Shown: piece after piece, positions 12,499 through 26,119 of the stretch
How the letters are laid out: the number at the start of each line of letters is the position of its first letter
Position numbering within the stretch: the first letter of the stretch is position 1
Assembly: GCA_034190875.2 (NCBI GenBank)
Contig: CM067354.1
Span: forward strand, 66,529,168-66,593,167
Source: Urechis unicinctus
Taxonomy: Eukaryota; Annelida; Polychaeta; Xenopneusta; Urechidae
Length of the DNA stretch: 64,000 bases
Direction of reading: 5' to 3'
Position numbers and translations under genes: made by a program
The notes under the pieces: generated by a model
Told to the model about the DNA's origin: nothing
Database searches by the model: none
The model's input: the letters and a program-made list of their open reading frames with translations, nothing else

Positions 12499-12752
12499 AG
12501 CACAAATACAATCCAAATGGTCTCTTCTTGCAAGACTCGCCAGCAGGCATTTATCAACGACATTATAATGCCTTACGAAAGAGACGCATAGAGCAGCCGG
12601 TCTTTAACGATGAAGTATGGTATCAGAGAAATCCTAATATCAATTAATCGTTGAGAGCTAGACCTCAATATTTCTACTAATTACAACATAGCATGAAAAT
12701 ACATGGGCTCTCAAAATAAAGTTTTATTCGCCGAATAATAAGCACCGGGTAA
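12499..12752 (+). repeat. Local direct repeat, second unit
   Basis: Second member of the pair starting at 11695. It carries about 25 extra bases after ATAATGCCTTACG compared with the first unit. The two units match only over this interval, so it is a tandem-like duplication with intervening sequence rather than part of a larger block. Confidence 0.85.
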
Positions 12753-13398
12753 TTTGTGCTTTTTAGATGTTGGGTTGTCAGCACTGTCCATATAATGGTC
12801 GTTGATGTATTGAATGCATGCAACATAATTTCTTGGTCACCGCTTCAATAATTGTGAATACAAATGTGTTAGGTCTTTCATTGTCAAGTCAAGAAATGTG
12901 ACATATTCGGTAACACTCGTCAATGTACCTGTTAAAGAAATGAGTTACCCGCTATTTGTAGTGAAACAATGCCCGAGACAACTTTAACTGGCCGCATTTT
13001 TGTGATGCATAAAATCCATGCGCGAGTGAAATGTTTTGCGTTGAGTTAATTATCTACTGTCCTATTAAGCAGAACAGGTTGTTTCTTGGAGAGTATGGAA
13101 TATCTACAAAGCCATAGAGAGCAGTAACATTGTTTCCAGAGATAAAAACATGCGAAACAATGGTGTTTATACTCGGATCAAATATAAGACGCAACGCATA
13201 TTAAGGATGACCACAATAGGGTCACTGACAACATGACGCAATGAGCTTGATTTCGTATAATCATGTAATTGATGTGATATATACTGCACAATATTTGTCA
13301 TATTATGTGTACATAAACGAACAAGCCATTTTCTTGACCTTGGAAGGTCTGAACTTGGCTTTGGCTATAAGCATATCCTCTAATGACAAAGCAATATG

Positions 13399-13414
13399 CA
13401 AATTAATTAATTTG
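13399..13414. other. Perfect 16-bp AT palindrome
   Basis: CAAATTAATTAATTTG is its own reverse complement. It lies in the unduplicated 3.3-kb segment. Palindromes of this sort are expected occasionally in AT-rich DNA, so no function is claimed. Confidence 0.5.
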
Positions 13415-14183
13415 TATTATCTTCGGTATTGTTTATTATCGTTGTAGGGTACGATATTGCTGATCGGGATTGACCGGGCGCTCTTAACTACTTGATGTGG
13501 AACATAGTTTGATAACCCTTGATTTCATAATATGTTTGGGCCAATGGTGCTTCCCTTCAAAGAATATTCTAAGTTCATATCGTATATTTATCAGTTTGCA
13601 GACATTCATTGCATTTTGTATTATAATGCATCACCAATATGAGCGGTTTGTGTTTGGGCGTATGTTTTCATCCGATTATTAATGATATATTACAAGCTAA
13701 TATTTTGCGCAATGCATGAATGATGGTAGATAAGGAATATCAAAAGGTATACAACTATCAAAGTCTCGAATAGTCGCACAAAAACTACAGTAATTGTAAT
13801 GATGGTTATATTAGCATACTTGTCAATGCGTATTATGCGAGCAAAAGCTTGAAAATTTACAAATCGATCCTAGCGCCGCAGTATAAAATAACCACTTCTG
13901 TACCCGTCGGTAGCCTGCATAAACACATTTCACTCGGCCTTGTCCTCCAAAATGCATTCGTTGTCTTGTAATGTTAATCATTCTGCATTACTACTGACTC
14001 CGCATCATCACTGCACCTCGGGAACCAATACCCTATTGCACGTTAAATATTTGTGCAATATTTCATATTGACACGACCATCTGGCTGGATAACATTTCCT
14101 CGCCTGATCTAGTGAATTAAATAAACCAAGGAGGTCGATTACATATTACATTTGAACCTTTTCTGTTTTATCAAAAACAATTA

Positions 14184-15750
14184 TCGATGCAAGCTGATTC
14201 ATTAATCTCGGGATATAAGTTCTACAAATGCGAAGTCCTCTCTACTTGTGTGCACATTTGAGAAGCATGGACACTTAAGTGCCATGTGCGAAGATGGACG
14301 CTGCCTCAAATGACTGGGTAGAGTACCCATGCACTAGTGTTCCACAACTGTTCATACACTTCCACATATATCTTCCAAGATTGTTCATATGTATCATATG
14401 TTTGCTACGGCGATGGTGCTGCCCTTCGATATTCATAAATATTCATTATAACTGTCTATGCTTACAACTGAGCCGGCGATTGCATCTAAATTAATAGTAC
14501 GACTATATGCGCTCGTACATTTTACGAAACGTCCAATATCACCCGGCAGGCCGCAAAAGAAGTCACATACGTCTTTGTGCGTGCAACCATACCCATGACA
14601 TTTATCGATGTTGAAAATGTAATTTAAATGTTCTCTAGATAGATGAAAACCATAATCTGACCTTTACAAAACGCATAGTTAACCTAAATAATTGGAAACA
14701 AGCCGTGAATACCATACATTATTGCTCAACTAAAGAATTTATCAGGGGTTTGCCGGACGTACGAACTGCTACAAAGCAACGACCACCCAATTCAATATGT
14801 ATGGTTGCGCAGCAAACAGTTTGTTCATCCCTGATCATAGTGGCGCCTCAGTGTTCGATCGCCCAAATGATCAGTGTATATTACACGGATTTTATCACAT
14901 GCTATTATTGTGACTAAGCATAGTAATAGTAGTCTTACACTGGCTTTATGATATCCTCATCAATCATTTAGAAATATAAGACATCATAGCACACTAGTAT
15001 TGCTACCCATGTTTGTGAAATCTATGTTCTAGCGTCGACTTATGCAATGTCGATTTTTGTTGTCGTAATAACTATTTGCTTGATGTGAATATGTATATCA
15101 CGGGTGTAAGTCAGTTCACAATTTAAATAAATACATTTCTAATCGCGCCAGGAACCAAGGGAATGTGAAATCCGCCAGACCTTTTTAGCTGCCGATGTCT
15201 TATAATTGTACCCATCATCTGAGAGCATTTAGTATAATGATGTGTATATATCGCTAATCTTAACTGGTAGGCTGAATGTCAAGAAGGTGCTCGAAACATA
15301 TAATAGCTGTGTAACGTGGGACTTGGGAATGTAAGAGGAATTGTCATCCACACAATATTGATATGCTGTGTATTCCAACGAGACAATACTAAGCACATCA
15401 CGAGAAGATAACGACTATATATATCTTGCACAACGTCCTTTATTGGTTCCTTCTTGTACCACCTGAGTCGTTCCTAGACAATAGCTGCCATTGTTATATG
15501 TGTCACATTTATTGTACAACAACGATATGTGTGTGATGTCTATTACATGCGTAATCATGTCCCAGACATAGATATGGGTTCCTCGGAACATTTACGAACT
15601 ATATCTGCACTCAACAGCACCATCGACTAAACCAATACTATGGACAGCTGAACATAGTATACATGGCCAATAAATATATCATTTAAGCCACCGGGTGTCA
15701 TCATGTAATAGCGAGATAAGAAATGCTGTACGACAATATCAAATATTATT

Positions 15751-15753
<3 letters not shown>
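14184..15753 (+). repeat. Block E, copy 1, with a private insert (14331-15069)
   Basis: Both 14184-14330 and 15070-15753 align with 59395-60586. Matching landmarks include CGATGCAAGCTGATTCATTA, TGAGAAGCATGGAC, GCTTGCTTGATGTGAATAT-like sequence and the cluster near 15310-15600. Between them, 14331-15069 has no partner, while the second copy has a tandem duplication of the first part (59690-59820). Block E ends at a (TA)n field in both copies. No gene was recognised. Confidence 0.75.
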
Positions 15754-15834
<81 letters not shown>

Positions 15835-16005
15835 ATGCGTACATATATATATGTATGTATATACATATATATATATATATATGCATATGTATATATATAT
15901 ATATAAATACGTATATTGAGCGCATAAAAGTCATTTGACGTGGCTGCGACATGTGTTTACGTTAAGACTTACATATGTCGCAAATGATAGTAAGTTTACG
16001 TATAG

Positions 16006-16064
<59 letters not shown>

Positions 16065-16212
16065 TTACATATATAGCATTATATAATAATATAAAGTATA
16101 TATATACAAGTATATATATATATATACATATTTATATATATATTTAAAGTATATATATACAAGTATATATATATATATTTATATATATATTTATGCATAT
16201 ATATTTATATGC
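15754..16212. repeat. (TA)n field with several long tracts
   Basis: Perfect AT runs lie at 15754-15831 and 16009-16061, with imperfect TA-rich sequence at 15841-15917 and 16081-16212. The last part includes a small tandem unit (TAAAGTATATATATACAAG, at about 16092 and 16144). The second copy of block E ends in a comparable field at 60587-60998, so a TA-rich seed probably predates the duplication. Such tracts can extrude cruciforms and are fragile and prone to assembly error. Confidence 0.95.
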
Positions 16213-16448
16213 TAAATTTTAAAGCAAACAGACTACGGTCCCCTTTTGTGACGTCTTGACAAAATCAAGATATGGCCCACTTCCATATATCGACAATGGT
16301 AAGCCCATGCTACATCGTATAAGTGGGTAACCTGACCTTATGGCCCATTATTAAACGTTCACTGCCTCATATAAAGATGCGTCGTTTCATACAGGCGCAA
16401 ACGGTATGGACAGGGTGTTCATTGCATTTAGTTTGAAAAAAAATTAAG
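16213..16448. other. Spacer between two microsatellite fields; nothing seen
   Basis: Mixed-composition sequence without a repeat, a frame of note or a partner elsewhere in the window. Confidence 0.5.
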
Positions 16449-18780
<2,332 letters not shown>

Positions 18781-21000
18781 TAGAGAGTTTTAAGCACCAT
18801 CAAATTGAGTGTATTCTTTTATTGGGCGATGTCAATCATTAGCTTTGCAATTGCACTAATTAACTTAGGCATTCAAATAGTCCCGCCAGTTTTGCTCTAC
18901 TTAGTATGGCTGCGGGCAAGAACAGTTCCTCTTAAATTCATTACGTAGGTTATACCAGAGAATTGTTTTTGTTCCAGCACTGCTCGCCCGCATAAAAACA
19001 CACGCAGGCCATGAGATGTTTCCAACTAATTCATAAGAATCTGAAAGGTGTACTGTAGATGCATATACACCGGCGTGAATGGTTAGCCTTGTTTATGGTC
19101 CATAAATGATATTAGTGCCCTCTGAGACTGGTAAATAACGCAATAACAGCATTACAGGAGAAAGCATAATGACGAGGATCTTAAAGGAGGTATCATAGCG
19201 GGTGTCAAGCACTCTTGTTTAATACATACACGTTTTGCAGCATATACTTTTTTTTCCAGCGCTAAATTGTCTCTGGCAATTACACCTCATTGCATTATAT
19301 AAACCCTCTATAGTTTCAAAAAGTATCATAATAAATAATTACTAAGTTTACAAAAAGCTGCAAGTCGTTTTGTAGTGTTATTGCAAACGTTACGACGATA
19401 GAGTAATATATTTCGTTGTAGTCCATTGAGTTTTATGATGACTATAAGTTGTAGCACGTTCCTTATATACGTACCATACGAACCAGAAGGCATACGTAAT
19501 CGTGTGCTAACTTGAGTACACAATCAATTATAGTGAACGGAGGCTGGCATTTCCTACAATATCTGGTTAAAGCTACCATACTGAACAAAAACCGCTAATG
19601 TTCATACCCATATTTCTTGCTCGATTAACAAAGTAGGGATGAAAATAACATCTTTTAAATAAATACATTGCCGTTGGACATTAAAGTAAGCTTGTAGTTA
19701 CAATTTATACTCGATTGTTAATTCTAGCAAAAGTTCTGATAAATATCCTTGTAGGCCGCCAATAGCCATGTACGTATTTTACATGCAACAATATACATGC
19801 CATTTCTAGACTATGACCTTTACAAAGCTCATATTTTTAGAAGGATGATATAAAATGTGAATAGAAAGCAAATTGTTACTGCGTCACACTCGTCAACTGT
19901 TTGCCGAATGTACGGGTTGACGTTTGTGCGATGTATAGAAGACCTTTCAAGCATTCACACATTTCAAACGCCGAATGCTTATTTGTACTGTGCAAATAAT
20001 GAGAGCAGCAAATATTATTATGAATAATATCTAAACAATAGCAGCACAGCTAAATGATGTTTGTCTGGTCATGTCACTTGTATAATTGAAAATAAGATAT
20101 ATATATTAATCTATGTTTTATTAAAATGCTTAATACGGACAATACGATTTAATTTTTTTGCATGGGTATAATGACATGACAAATTGCTGATGAAAACCGT
20201 CGAGGCTGTAACATAAACCACAATAGATCATCTTAAATTACACAATGCGGTTGATTAGCTACAAATCGCGTTTTCTAGGAAGCCGAAGTTCAAACTGCCC
20301 CTTAGCGTCGCAGTGTAATGAATGTGAGTACGCTCTTAGTGCCTGTGGTACTAGAAAACACATCATCTCATATGAATGATAGCAGTTATACGTGCACAGC
20401 GGTTTTAGATGCACAACTTCTTCATTTCCGTTCACCCATACCTACAAATAATACACTTCATGTACGTCATTCGAATTTTTATTTCCCTTTGCTGTTTCAC
20501 CCTACATACATGGTTTCTCATTCAAAAACAACCCGAATTGTACATGGTATTCTATCAGGTTCGTGCGGTTAAGCTGAAACTGCTAGAAACCTTTATACAG
20601 TAGTTGTTCTGGTCGAATATCTGAATGTGTTGTACAGCAACGGCGTGATGTTTGCTTCAATACTGCGTGTGATTAATCCAGAAACGTATATATCAGCACC
20701 TTTCCGAACATTTGGACTGGGTGCGCACTTTGATTACCATTTGCATGATGTAGTTTGCAATGCCATACAACATTTCTTGCAGATTAAACAGGCTGGGAAT
20801 TTGCTTGTTCACATAATATGGTGTCGTAATGGAGACAATGATTTGGCACGTAATGTCACACTGCACATCATAGAGATTAGAGGTCGAAAGGTTATAGTGG
20901 TTGACAGCAAAAGTCTTGTAGAAGGTTGTATGAAAGAATTATCTTCGCTAATGTGATAAAACATGCGATGATATTATGTGGTGTTTTTAGTCACCCTTCA
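18781..21000 (+). repeat. Block F, copy 1 (old family)
   Basis: This shares ordered landmarks with 28600-30190 and 52560-53760, and in its 3' part with 26330-27270. Examples: CTTGTTTATGGTCCATAAATGATAT (19088) resembles CTTGTTTATGGTCGGTAAGTGATAT (28680). The stretch at 19746-19990 matches 29334-29640 and 52880-53190. GATTAGCTAC...GAAGTTCAAACTGCCC (20255-20300) matches the same point in the other copies. Divergence is substantial, with many indels, so this duplication is far older than the A to E pairs. It contains the near-open frame at 20318-20956. Confidence 0.8.
20318..20956 (+). pseudogene. Near-open 213-codon frame with one internal stop; candidate gene or relic
   Basis: From the ATG at 20318 the frame runs to a TGA at 20954-20956, interrupted only by TAA at 20570-20572. 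At this composition a stop is expected about every 15 codons, so this is unusual. The N-terminal part (VPVVLENT...YTCTAVLDA) matches the frames at 29969-30151 and 53547-53756, which read VPPVLDKT and ACTAFFD. The C-terminal part (ETYISAPFRTFGLGAHFDYH, then IIWCRNGDNDL) has a decayed partner at 26990-27240 with stops. Alternating hydrophobic residues suggest beta structure. A GT...AG segment, 20559-20600 (42 bases), would remove the stop without shifting the frame if spliced. That is inference; a plain pseudogene is equally possible. No known family was recognised. Confidence 0.35.
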
Positions 21001-22129
21001 ACTGCAGATCCGTTAATACGATTTGAGGTAACCTAGGGGTACAAATTGATTCTAAGCCAGCCTCCTCACTGTCTGTTAAAGCCTACAAATTCGCAATCGA
21101 TTCAGATTAATCGTTTAAAAGTGTAATATAACACTGTATGTTGGGACCTTTCCCGCAACACTAGCACTTCCAAACGCTTGTAATGTCGAACTATAATCGA
21201 TGGCCTCTATTGCCACTTAGGTTAATTCAATAACTGTTGTTATGTAACAAATATGACTTCGTCCTTTATATACCGCATGTGTGTAATTATGTTTATGCAA
21301 GGGTAGTAGGTACGATACTGCATACGACGTGTGGACCAGTATTTAATGGTACAAGTTCTACCCTAGGCATTCAACGTGTGTCTTATTGTGTAATCATTGT
21401 TCAAAATACCAGTGCGGTTGTGACCGTTGCATGAAAGGTACTGACAAACCTGCACACAAACGCACAAATATCGACACACATGCACAATAAAACCTGTGTC
21501 ACCGACGCAATCTTTGCATTGAGATTCGCTTAAGATAAACCCTGATGCGGGTCATGTTTTGACTATATGTACAATACGAAAGAGGCTGTAAAGATGATGA
21601 CTACCAACCAATTGACTCATTCCACTTACTTCACGCAATGCGTGTAATGGACATTAACATATATAATGCTGGCTACCTAGGAAAACAGTCGATTAAGATA
21701 ACACAATTACCAATAAGAAAATGTCGATCGATAATGATCGATCATGGCACGTGCGCTGATAGAGTCAATTACTCCAGACCACGTGTTGTCCATCATTATT
21801 GTATTGCAGCACACAATCATCATCACTTTGACATTACTAAAAATACTTTTGTACCGAATAATGCTACCTGACATTAAGTAAGATACAATTACCCTTTGAA
21901 GACACTTGATATTGATAAGAAAATATAATGATTTTTGGCATATTACGTGAATTGGCTTTCAGGCTCGCCTACGTATTGTTAGTACCTGACGACGTGTAAC
22001 ATTACGATCCGCACATTGTCGTATGAACTGCCTTCGTATTGCACGAGACAATATTGTTAGCCTGAAGGACATTTCGATCACAGTAATTAAAGGTCAAAGG
22101 TTATCTGACCACTAATAACCATTACTGAG
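21001..22129. other. Poorly alignable stretch between blocks F and G
   Basis: This holds two short frames, 21237-21434 (65 codons) and 21638-21871 (77 codons, C-terminally rich in histidine and asparagine). It also has a hairpin GATCGAT-AATG-ATCGATC at 21726-21743 within the second frame. The corresponding interval of the older copy (27300-27600) is shorter, and I could not align it convincingly. No gene was recognised. Confidence 0.45.
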
Positions 22130-22800
22130 TGATATAAATGTCGCGACCATTAATGTGAATTACATTTCTTCCAGAGAATAACAAATTCACTTTTCTTAGG
22201 ATTTGAAAATATTCCTGTTTCCAAGTGAAAGTAAATGCCAGCGTTAGTATTGCGAGGCTAAATGGATTTAACTTGCTTGCAGCAATTGATACGTGATCAA
22301 TCATACAGTCGCATCGATTAAACGGAATCGCAACGATATTTCCATGACATTGAAAGAGGCAAAGAGGTCGTTACTGATAATTGCTAGAAAGGCTTTATCA
22401 TTAGTAATGATAACAGTAAACATTTGTATGCATTACACACTGTTTCACGGATATAAACTCATGGCTGACTTGGGTATAATAACATAACCATTGTTAACAG
22501 TAAAACTGCTAGTTGTTTTAAAGATAACATAATATGATAGAACATCATTCTGCAGTATATGGGTTGGCACAATATAAATACGCAGTCACTATAAGATCTG
22601 TTTTATCGCAGCCCTATTATACGGCCACTGGTTGTGGTGAGTTTCATCTCCACATTATCACGGTAGCACATAACAAATTGAGACATAATGCCTGCTGTTC
22701 AAACGGACATAACATGCTGATGAACCAAACTGGCACATTGTGTACAACGTGCGAAACTACAATTCTTTCACAATAAGCTGCTTGACCGTTTGCGTTTTTC
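22130..22800 (+). repeat. Block G, copy 1 (pairs with 27600-28260)
   Basis: Ordered matches include AGCAATTGATACGTGATCAA with AGCAATTGATACGTAACTAA (27663), AAAGGCTTTATC, GGATAT at about 22450/27860, and ACATTATCACG-TAGCACA with ACATTATCACGATAGCACA (28155). Two short plus-strand frames (22293-22487; 22534-22776 with paired cysteines near its end, CSNGH and CTTCETT) cover the conserved parts but are broken in the other copy. Confidence 0.7.
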
Positions 22801-23399
22801 AACCCTCTTACAAGCTGTTATCAGTTTACTTTGATATAACCTTGATGCGACTGGTTCTCCAACAACACTGTTCTAACACAGCAACCTGGTGAGAAAGATG
22901 AAAAGTCGAATAAAAATATCTGTAATATTAGATTGAGTAATTAATTTTATAATTATAATGGGTTTGGTCACGGTCTTCTTCAGTAGTGCTTGAAGAACGG
23001 GTTGCTTAAAGCTGTGAGCATCGATAAATGTTACAACTGTATGCATTTTGTTTCCTCTGTATGGTCGATTTAATATGATATATATCAAAGGAGAGTCCCG
23101 ATGTTCACACAACATTGTACATCTTTACGAAGCTGATTTGACTTACAACTATAAAATTTTAAGATGATGAACAAGAAAAACACGGTTCTTAGCTTGTACT
23201 ATTATATCACGTATTTGAGAACTAAACAATGTGTTCTATCTGTTGTAAAAGGCCCTGCATTTCAACATCATGTCAGAATCAACGAAAAAAACCCAAAACC
23301 CTGTACCGTTAAAATGTGGGCAGATTCCTTCAACCTATTTATGCTAATAAAAAATATGCGAAAACAATGCCTTTTTCTAACTTAGATGATATAAATAAA
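22801..23399. other. Unduplicated spacer; no gene recognised
   Basis: AT-rich sequence with short frames only (22873-23115 minus, 23164-23385 plus). No partner was found in the window and no motif recognised. Confidence 0.45.
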
Positions 23400-24840
23400 T
23401 TAAAATTCTAGCACTGTTCAAAAATTTGAAGGTATCACAATTGAACGCTGTCGTTCTAGATCAATTATCTGGATGACATTAATCATGGCCACATTTCAAA
23501 GCGTTACCTTTCTTTGTGGTGTCTCTGTTCATTTGAAGTATAACTGCTGGTGCTCACGTTATTTAATAGTGAGAAGCATCGAAAAGAACTTGGCATGCCG
23601 TTGAAAGCTTCTGTTTGCAGATAACTGTGATTGACGGCCAAGGTATAGTAATGATAGGGGCGAGCTAGTCAAGCAAACGCATGGTAGTTTCATAGTTCAG
23701 TTCTGCCCCACACACCGTTACATGATTGGCCGCTTTTCTGTCTCTTACTAACGGATTTAAATTAAAATAAAGGCGCAATTATCGCTAGCTTCGGAAGCTT
23801 TGCTGGTCGGGATCAATAGCCCAGTAGACATGACCGTTTGCCTTGAGTGATCGGAGTCATTTGCAGATTGCGTATTGAAGAAAACAACTAGCCGTACCCA
23901 TCTCAAATGGCTATTAATCCATTGTTACAGTAAACGTAGATACGTAGATACAGGAAGAATTCTACAAAATCTACCCTATTCCATCATATCCTTTAATAAA
24001 TGTTTCTTTTTCCTACGGGAAGAAACCGTCTCACGTGCGAGTTAGTGTAGACAATAACACGGTTGGCATTGAATGTATGCGTTTATAAAACCCAGTTGTC
24101 AATTACGTAAGTAAATGATAAATGTAAAATTTCTTAAGCTGCTGTCTTGGCAATATTAAGTTCTTTCAATTCATCACAATTAATCTTATTAACAGGCATA
24201 TATGTAGAATTCCGTATTGGGTGCCTAATTTTGTATATGGCGCTATGGGTTGTGGCAGCTCTGGTTGTGAAATGATAGAAATCAAAGTTAAGCATATCAC
24301 GTTAACGCTTGCGTTTAATGTATTGATTGCGATTGAATAACGCTACTCTTTCTATCGCGATTTCTCTTTAATCAACAATATAAAATTCTTATGATATCCG
24401 CCACCAAGCATCATTGCAATGTAAATCTGAACCTTCTTAGCAGGGGTCAACTAGGTCCAAGACAATATTGTCTGTCAACGGAGCTCGCCGTTGTCTCCTG
24501 GAACTTCAAATGCGTTGCCTACACTCAGGATACCGCTGTATAAATTCTTGCAACGTAAATAATGTGTTTATCTAGAATGGATGGTTGTATGAAGAGGATT
24601 ATTAACACTACTCCAAATCGTTAACGGGGCAATTAAAAAAATAATATATGTTGCCTACTCTCAATATCCCTATTTCGCGTCATCATGTAATCGCTTGATT
24701 GGTACATAATACAACAAATGACTAACGGAAGATGGTCAGATTCATATATCCTATACTTATCGGGAGAGGTAGAATAAGCCAATAGCTCATTTTATGAACG
24801 GCACCCCCTTTTATCACCATGTGCAGAGAAGCAACTGCTC
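23400..24840 (+). repeat. Block A, copy 3 (old, truncated)
   Basis: This matches 1-1360 and 39440-40580 in order: TTCTAGCACT at the left end, then CATGACCGTTTGCCTTGAGTGATC (A1: CATGACCGTTAACGCCTTGAGTGATC). These are followed by a TAGTGTAGACAAT-ACAC motif and ATGGATGGTTGTATGAAGA near 24580. The last part (24718-24840) instead resembles 32105-32175 in copy 4 (TATACTTATCGGGAG, ACCATGTGCAG). Many substitutions and gaps place it well before the A1/A2 split. Confidence 0.8.
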
Positions 24841-24929
24841 ATCACCAACACTCGATTCCTAGCTACAGGTTATTCTGTAGCTATGTGACATATCCTATTT
24901 TGATATTGAACAATGATTCCTAACAAAAG

Positions 24930-25745
24930 CAGAGTTGCCGTCAAAGACTGCTGTAATACCTACACCGTGTGCTCAGCTAGCGCCAATGATTTAACGTGTT
25001 ATCTACGCATTTACCAAGGATTAACCGAAAAAGTGTGCAATACGTGGCCACTGCTGCGGCATGTAAGGCGCAGAAAATATCTGTCAGCCGGTGATGTGAT
25101 CGTCAATTTTATGGTGTACTATAAATTACTTCCGTTCAAATAACCCTTTGACATAAACGTATTTATATCTGTTCTTTGACAGTGTTCACCCACCATCTCC
25201 AAATTGTAAAAGTATATCTGTACCAGACAGTCAAATAGCAACTGTCGGTTGGGACTCGTTGACATTTTCAGAAGCAATTTCGTACCACATTCACATTTCA
25301 ACTCCTTTGTTGATGCTCCGTGGCATTTCGTGCATTTCCATTTCTTCTCTATTGACACTTGCTACTTACATTCACATATAATGATTCATTCTGAGAATGC
25401 ACTTTCGCTCAAGCCTACGCCTTGTGAGTCACATTATAGTTTATGACTAGCAGCGTGAGACTTCTCTCGCATTCAAAAATGGATGTGTGTACGCTTGAAG
25501 GTCATTTTTGGAGCAGACATATCTACATACAATGAGCTTCCAAGGTCAAGCGTAAGCAAACAATAAATTACCATAACCCAAGTAATGTCCCAACAATATA
25601 AATTTCAGATCACCATTCGAAAACATATATGTGTTGATAAATTGCTGAGAGACAAAATGATCAATACTCTATGTAAAGGCAAACAACAAACTGCTGAGAT
25701 CGGTATACAATAAATAATCATGTCCCTATCATTACCATTATCGTC
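24930..25745 (+). repeat. Block B, copy 3 (old, partial)
   Basis: This aligns with 44940-45790. Landmarks are GTGGCCACTGCTGCGGCA with ATGGCTACTGCTGTGGCA, GATGTGATCGTCAATTTTATG, ATATCTGTTCTTTGAC-GTG and GTTGACATTTTCA. It follows block A copy 3 directly, so the A-B order of copies 2 and 4 is retained. Frames covering it (24913-25143 and 25249-25446 plus; 25119-25358 minus) are not conserved in the other copies. Confidence 0.8.
25119..25358 (-). CDS. 79-codon frame with zinc-ribbon-like cysteines, unlikely gene
   Basis: ATG start. Near the N-terminus it reads WKCTKCHG, then LKCECGTK, giving a CxxC...CxC arrangement like a small zinc ribbon. It lies on the minus strand of block B copy 3. In copies 1 and 2 the matching strand keeps the second half of the motif only in part (copy 2: KECECD; copy 1: a stop in place of the second cysteine) and lacks the first CxxC. 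The motif is therefore not ancestral in any obvious way. This is either a copy-specific frame or chance. Confidence 0.12.
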   Translation of the reverse strand: MSIEKKWKCTKCHGASTKELKCECGTKLLLKMSTSPNRQLLFDCLVQIYFYNLEMVGEHCQRTDINTFMSKGYLNGSNL

Positions 25746-26119
25746 ATTATCGTCATAGATATAGAAATCACATGAGATATACGTTTATAAATGCATAAGC
25801 TGCTTGCACTCGGATGTGAATATATGTATCGTACATGTGTATCAATGATAGTGCTCATGTCGCGGAGGAGGCGGGGGGGGGGGGGGGGGATAATCAATTG
25901 TACATTGCATTGGTCTACGTAATCAACCAATGACAGAAAACCTACAGCATAATGAGGCAATGATCCTCGTGCAATTATCATAACGTATCTAAAATTACAA
26001 TTGTTAGAATAACAGCAATCATCCACACATACAAATAATGTCCTCGTCTAATTTACCATATTTTCTAAATACAATCAACTTCTATCAAAGTATTTCCATT
26101 TTTATATCAACTGATTATT
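25746..26119. other. Spacer containing a 17-base G run
   Basis: The sequence GAGGAGGCG is followed by 17 consecutive G (25873-25889), the longest G run in the window. The rest is AT-rich, with an ATTATCGTC-type triplet repetition near 25733-25760. The minus-strand frame 25718-26026 merely translates the run as proline. No gene was recognised. Confidence 0.7.

Larger units (their letters stand above)
10863..14183. other. 3.3-kb segment present only in the first copy
   Basis: In the second copy, block D ends at about 59338 and block E resumes at 59395 with some 55 unrelated bases between. In this copy the same two points are 3.3 kb apart. The segment holds the local direct repeat 11695-11925/12499-12752, an AT palindrome at 13399-13414 and only short frames. 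One is 11560-11778 (72 codons, ATG start), most of whose 3' half lies in the local repeat. I see no terminal repeats or transposase, so gain here and loss there are equally open. Confidence 0.7.

Noticed and set aside
15695..16147. Open frames of alternating Y-I residues in the TA field (also 35859-36209, 16428-16664, 60795-61004)
   Set aside because: They are translations of (TA)n or (CA)n repeats, which contain no stop in some frames.
25718..26026. 102-codon minus-strand frame with a proline run
   Set aside because: The prolines are the reverse reading of the G17 run; the rest has no copy and a low-complexity end.
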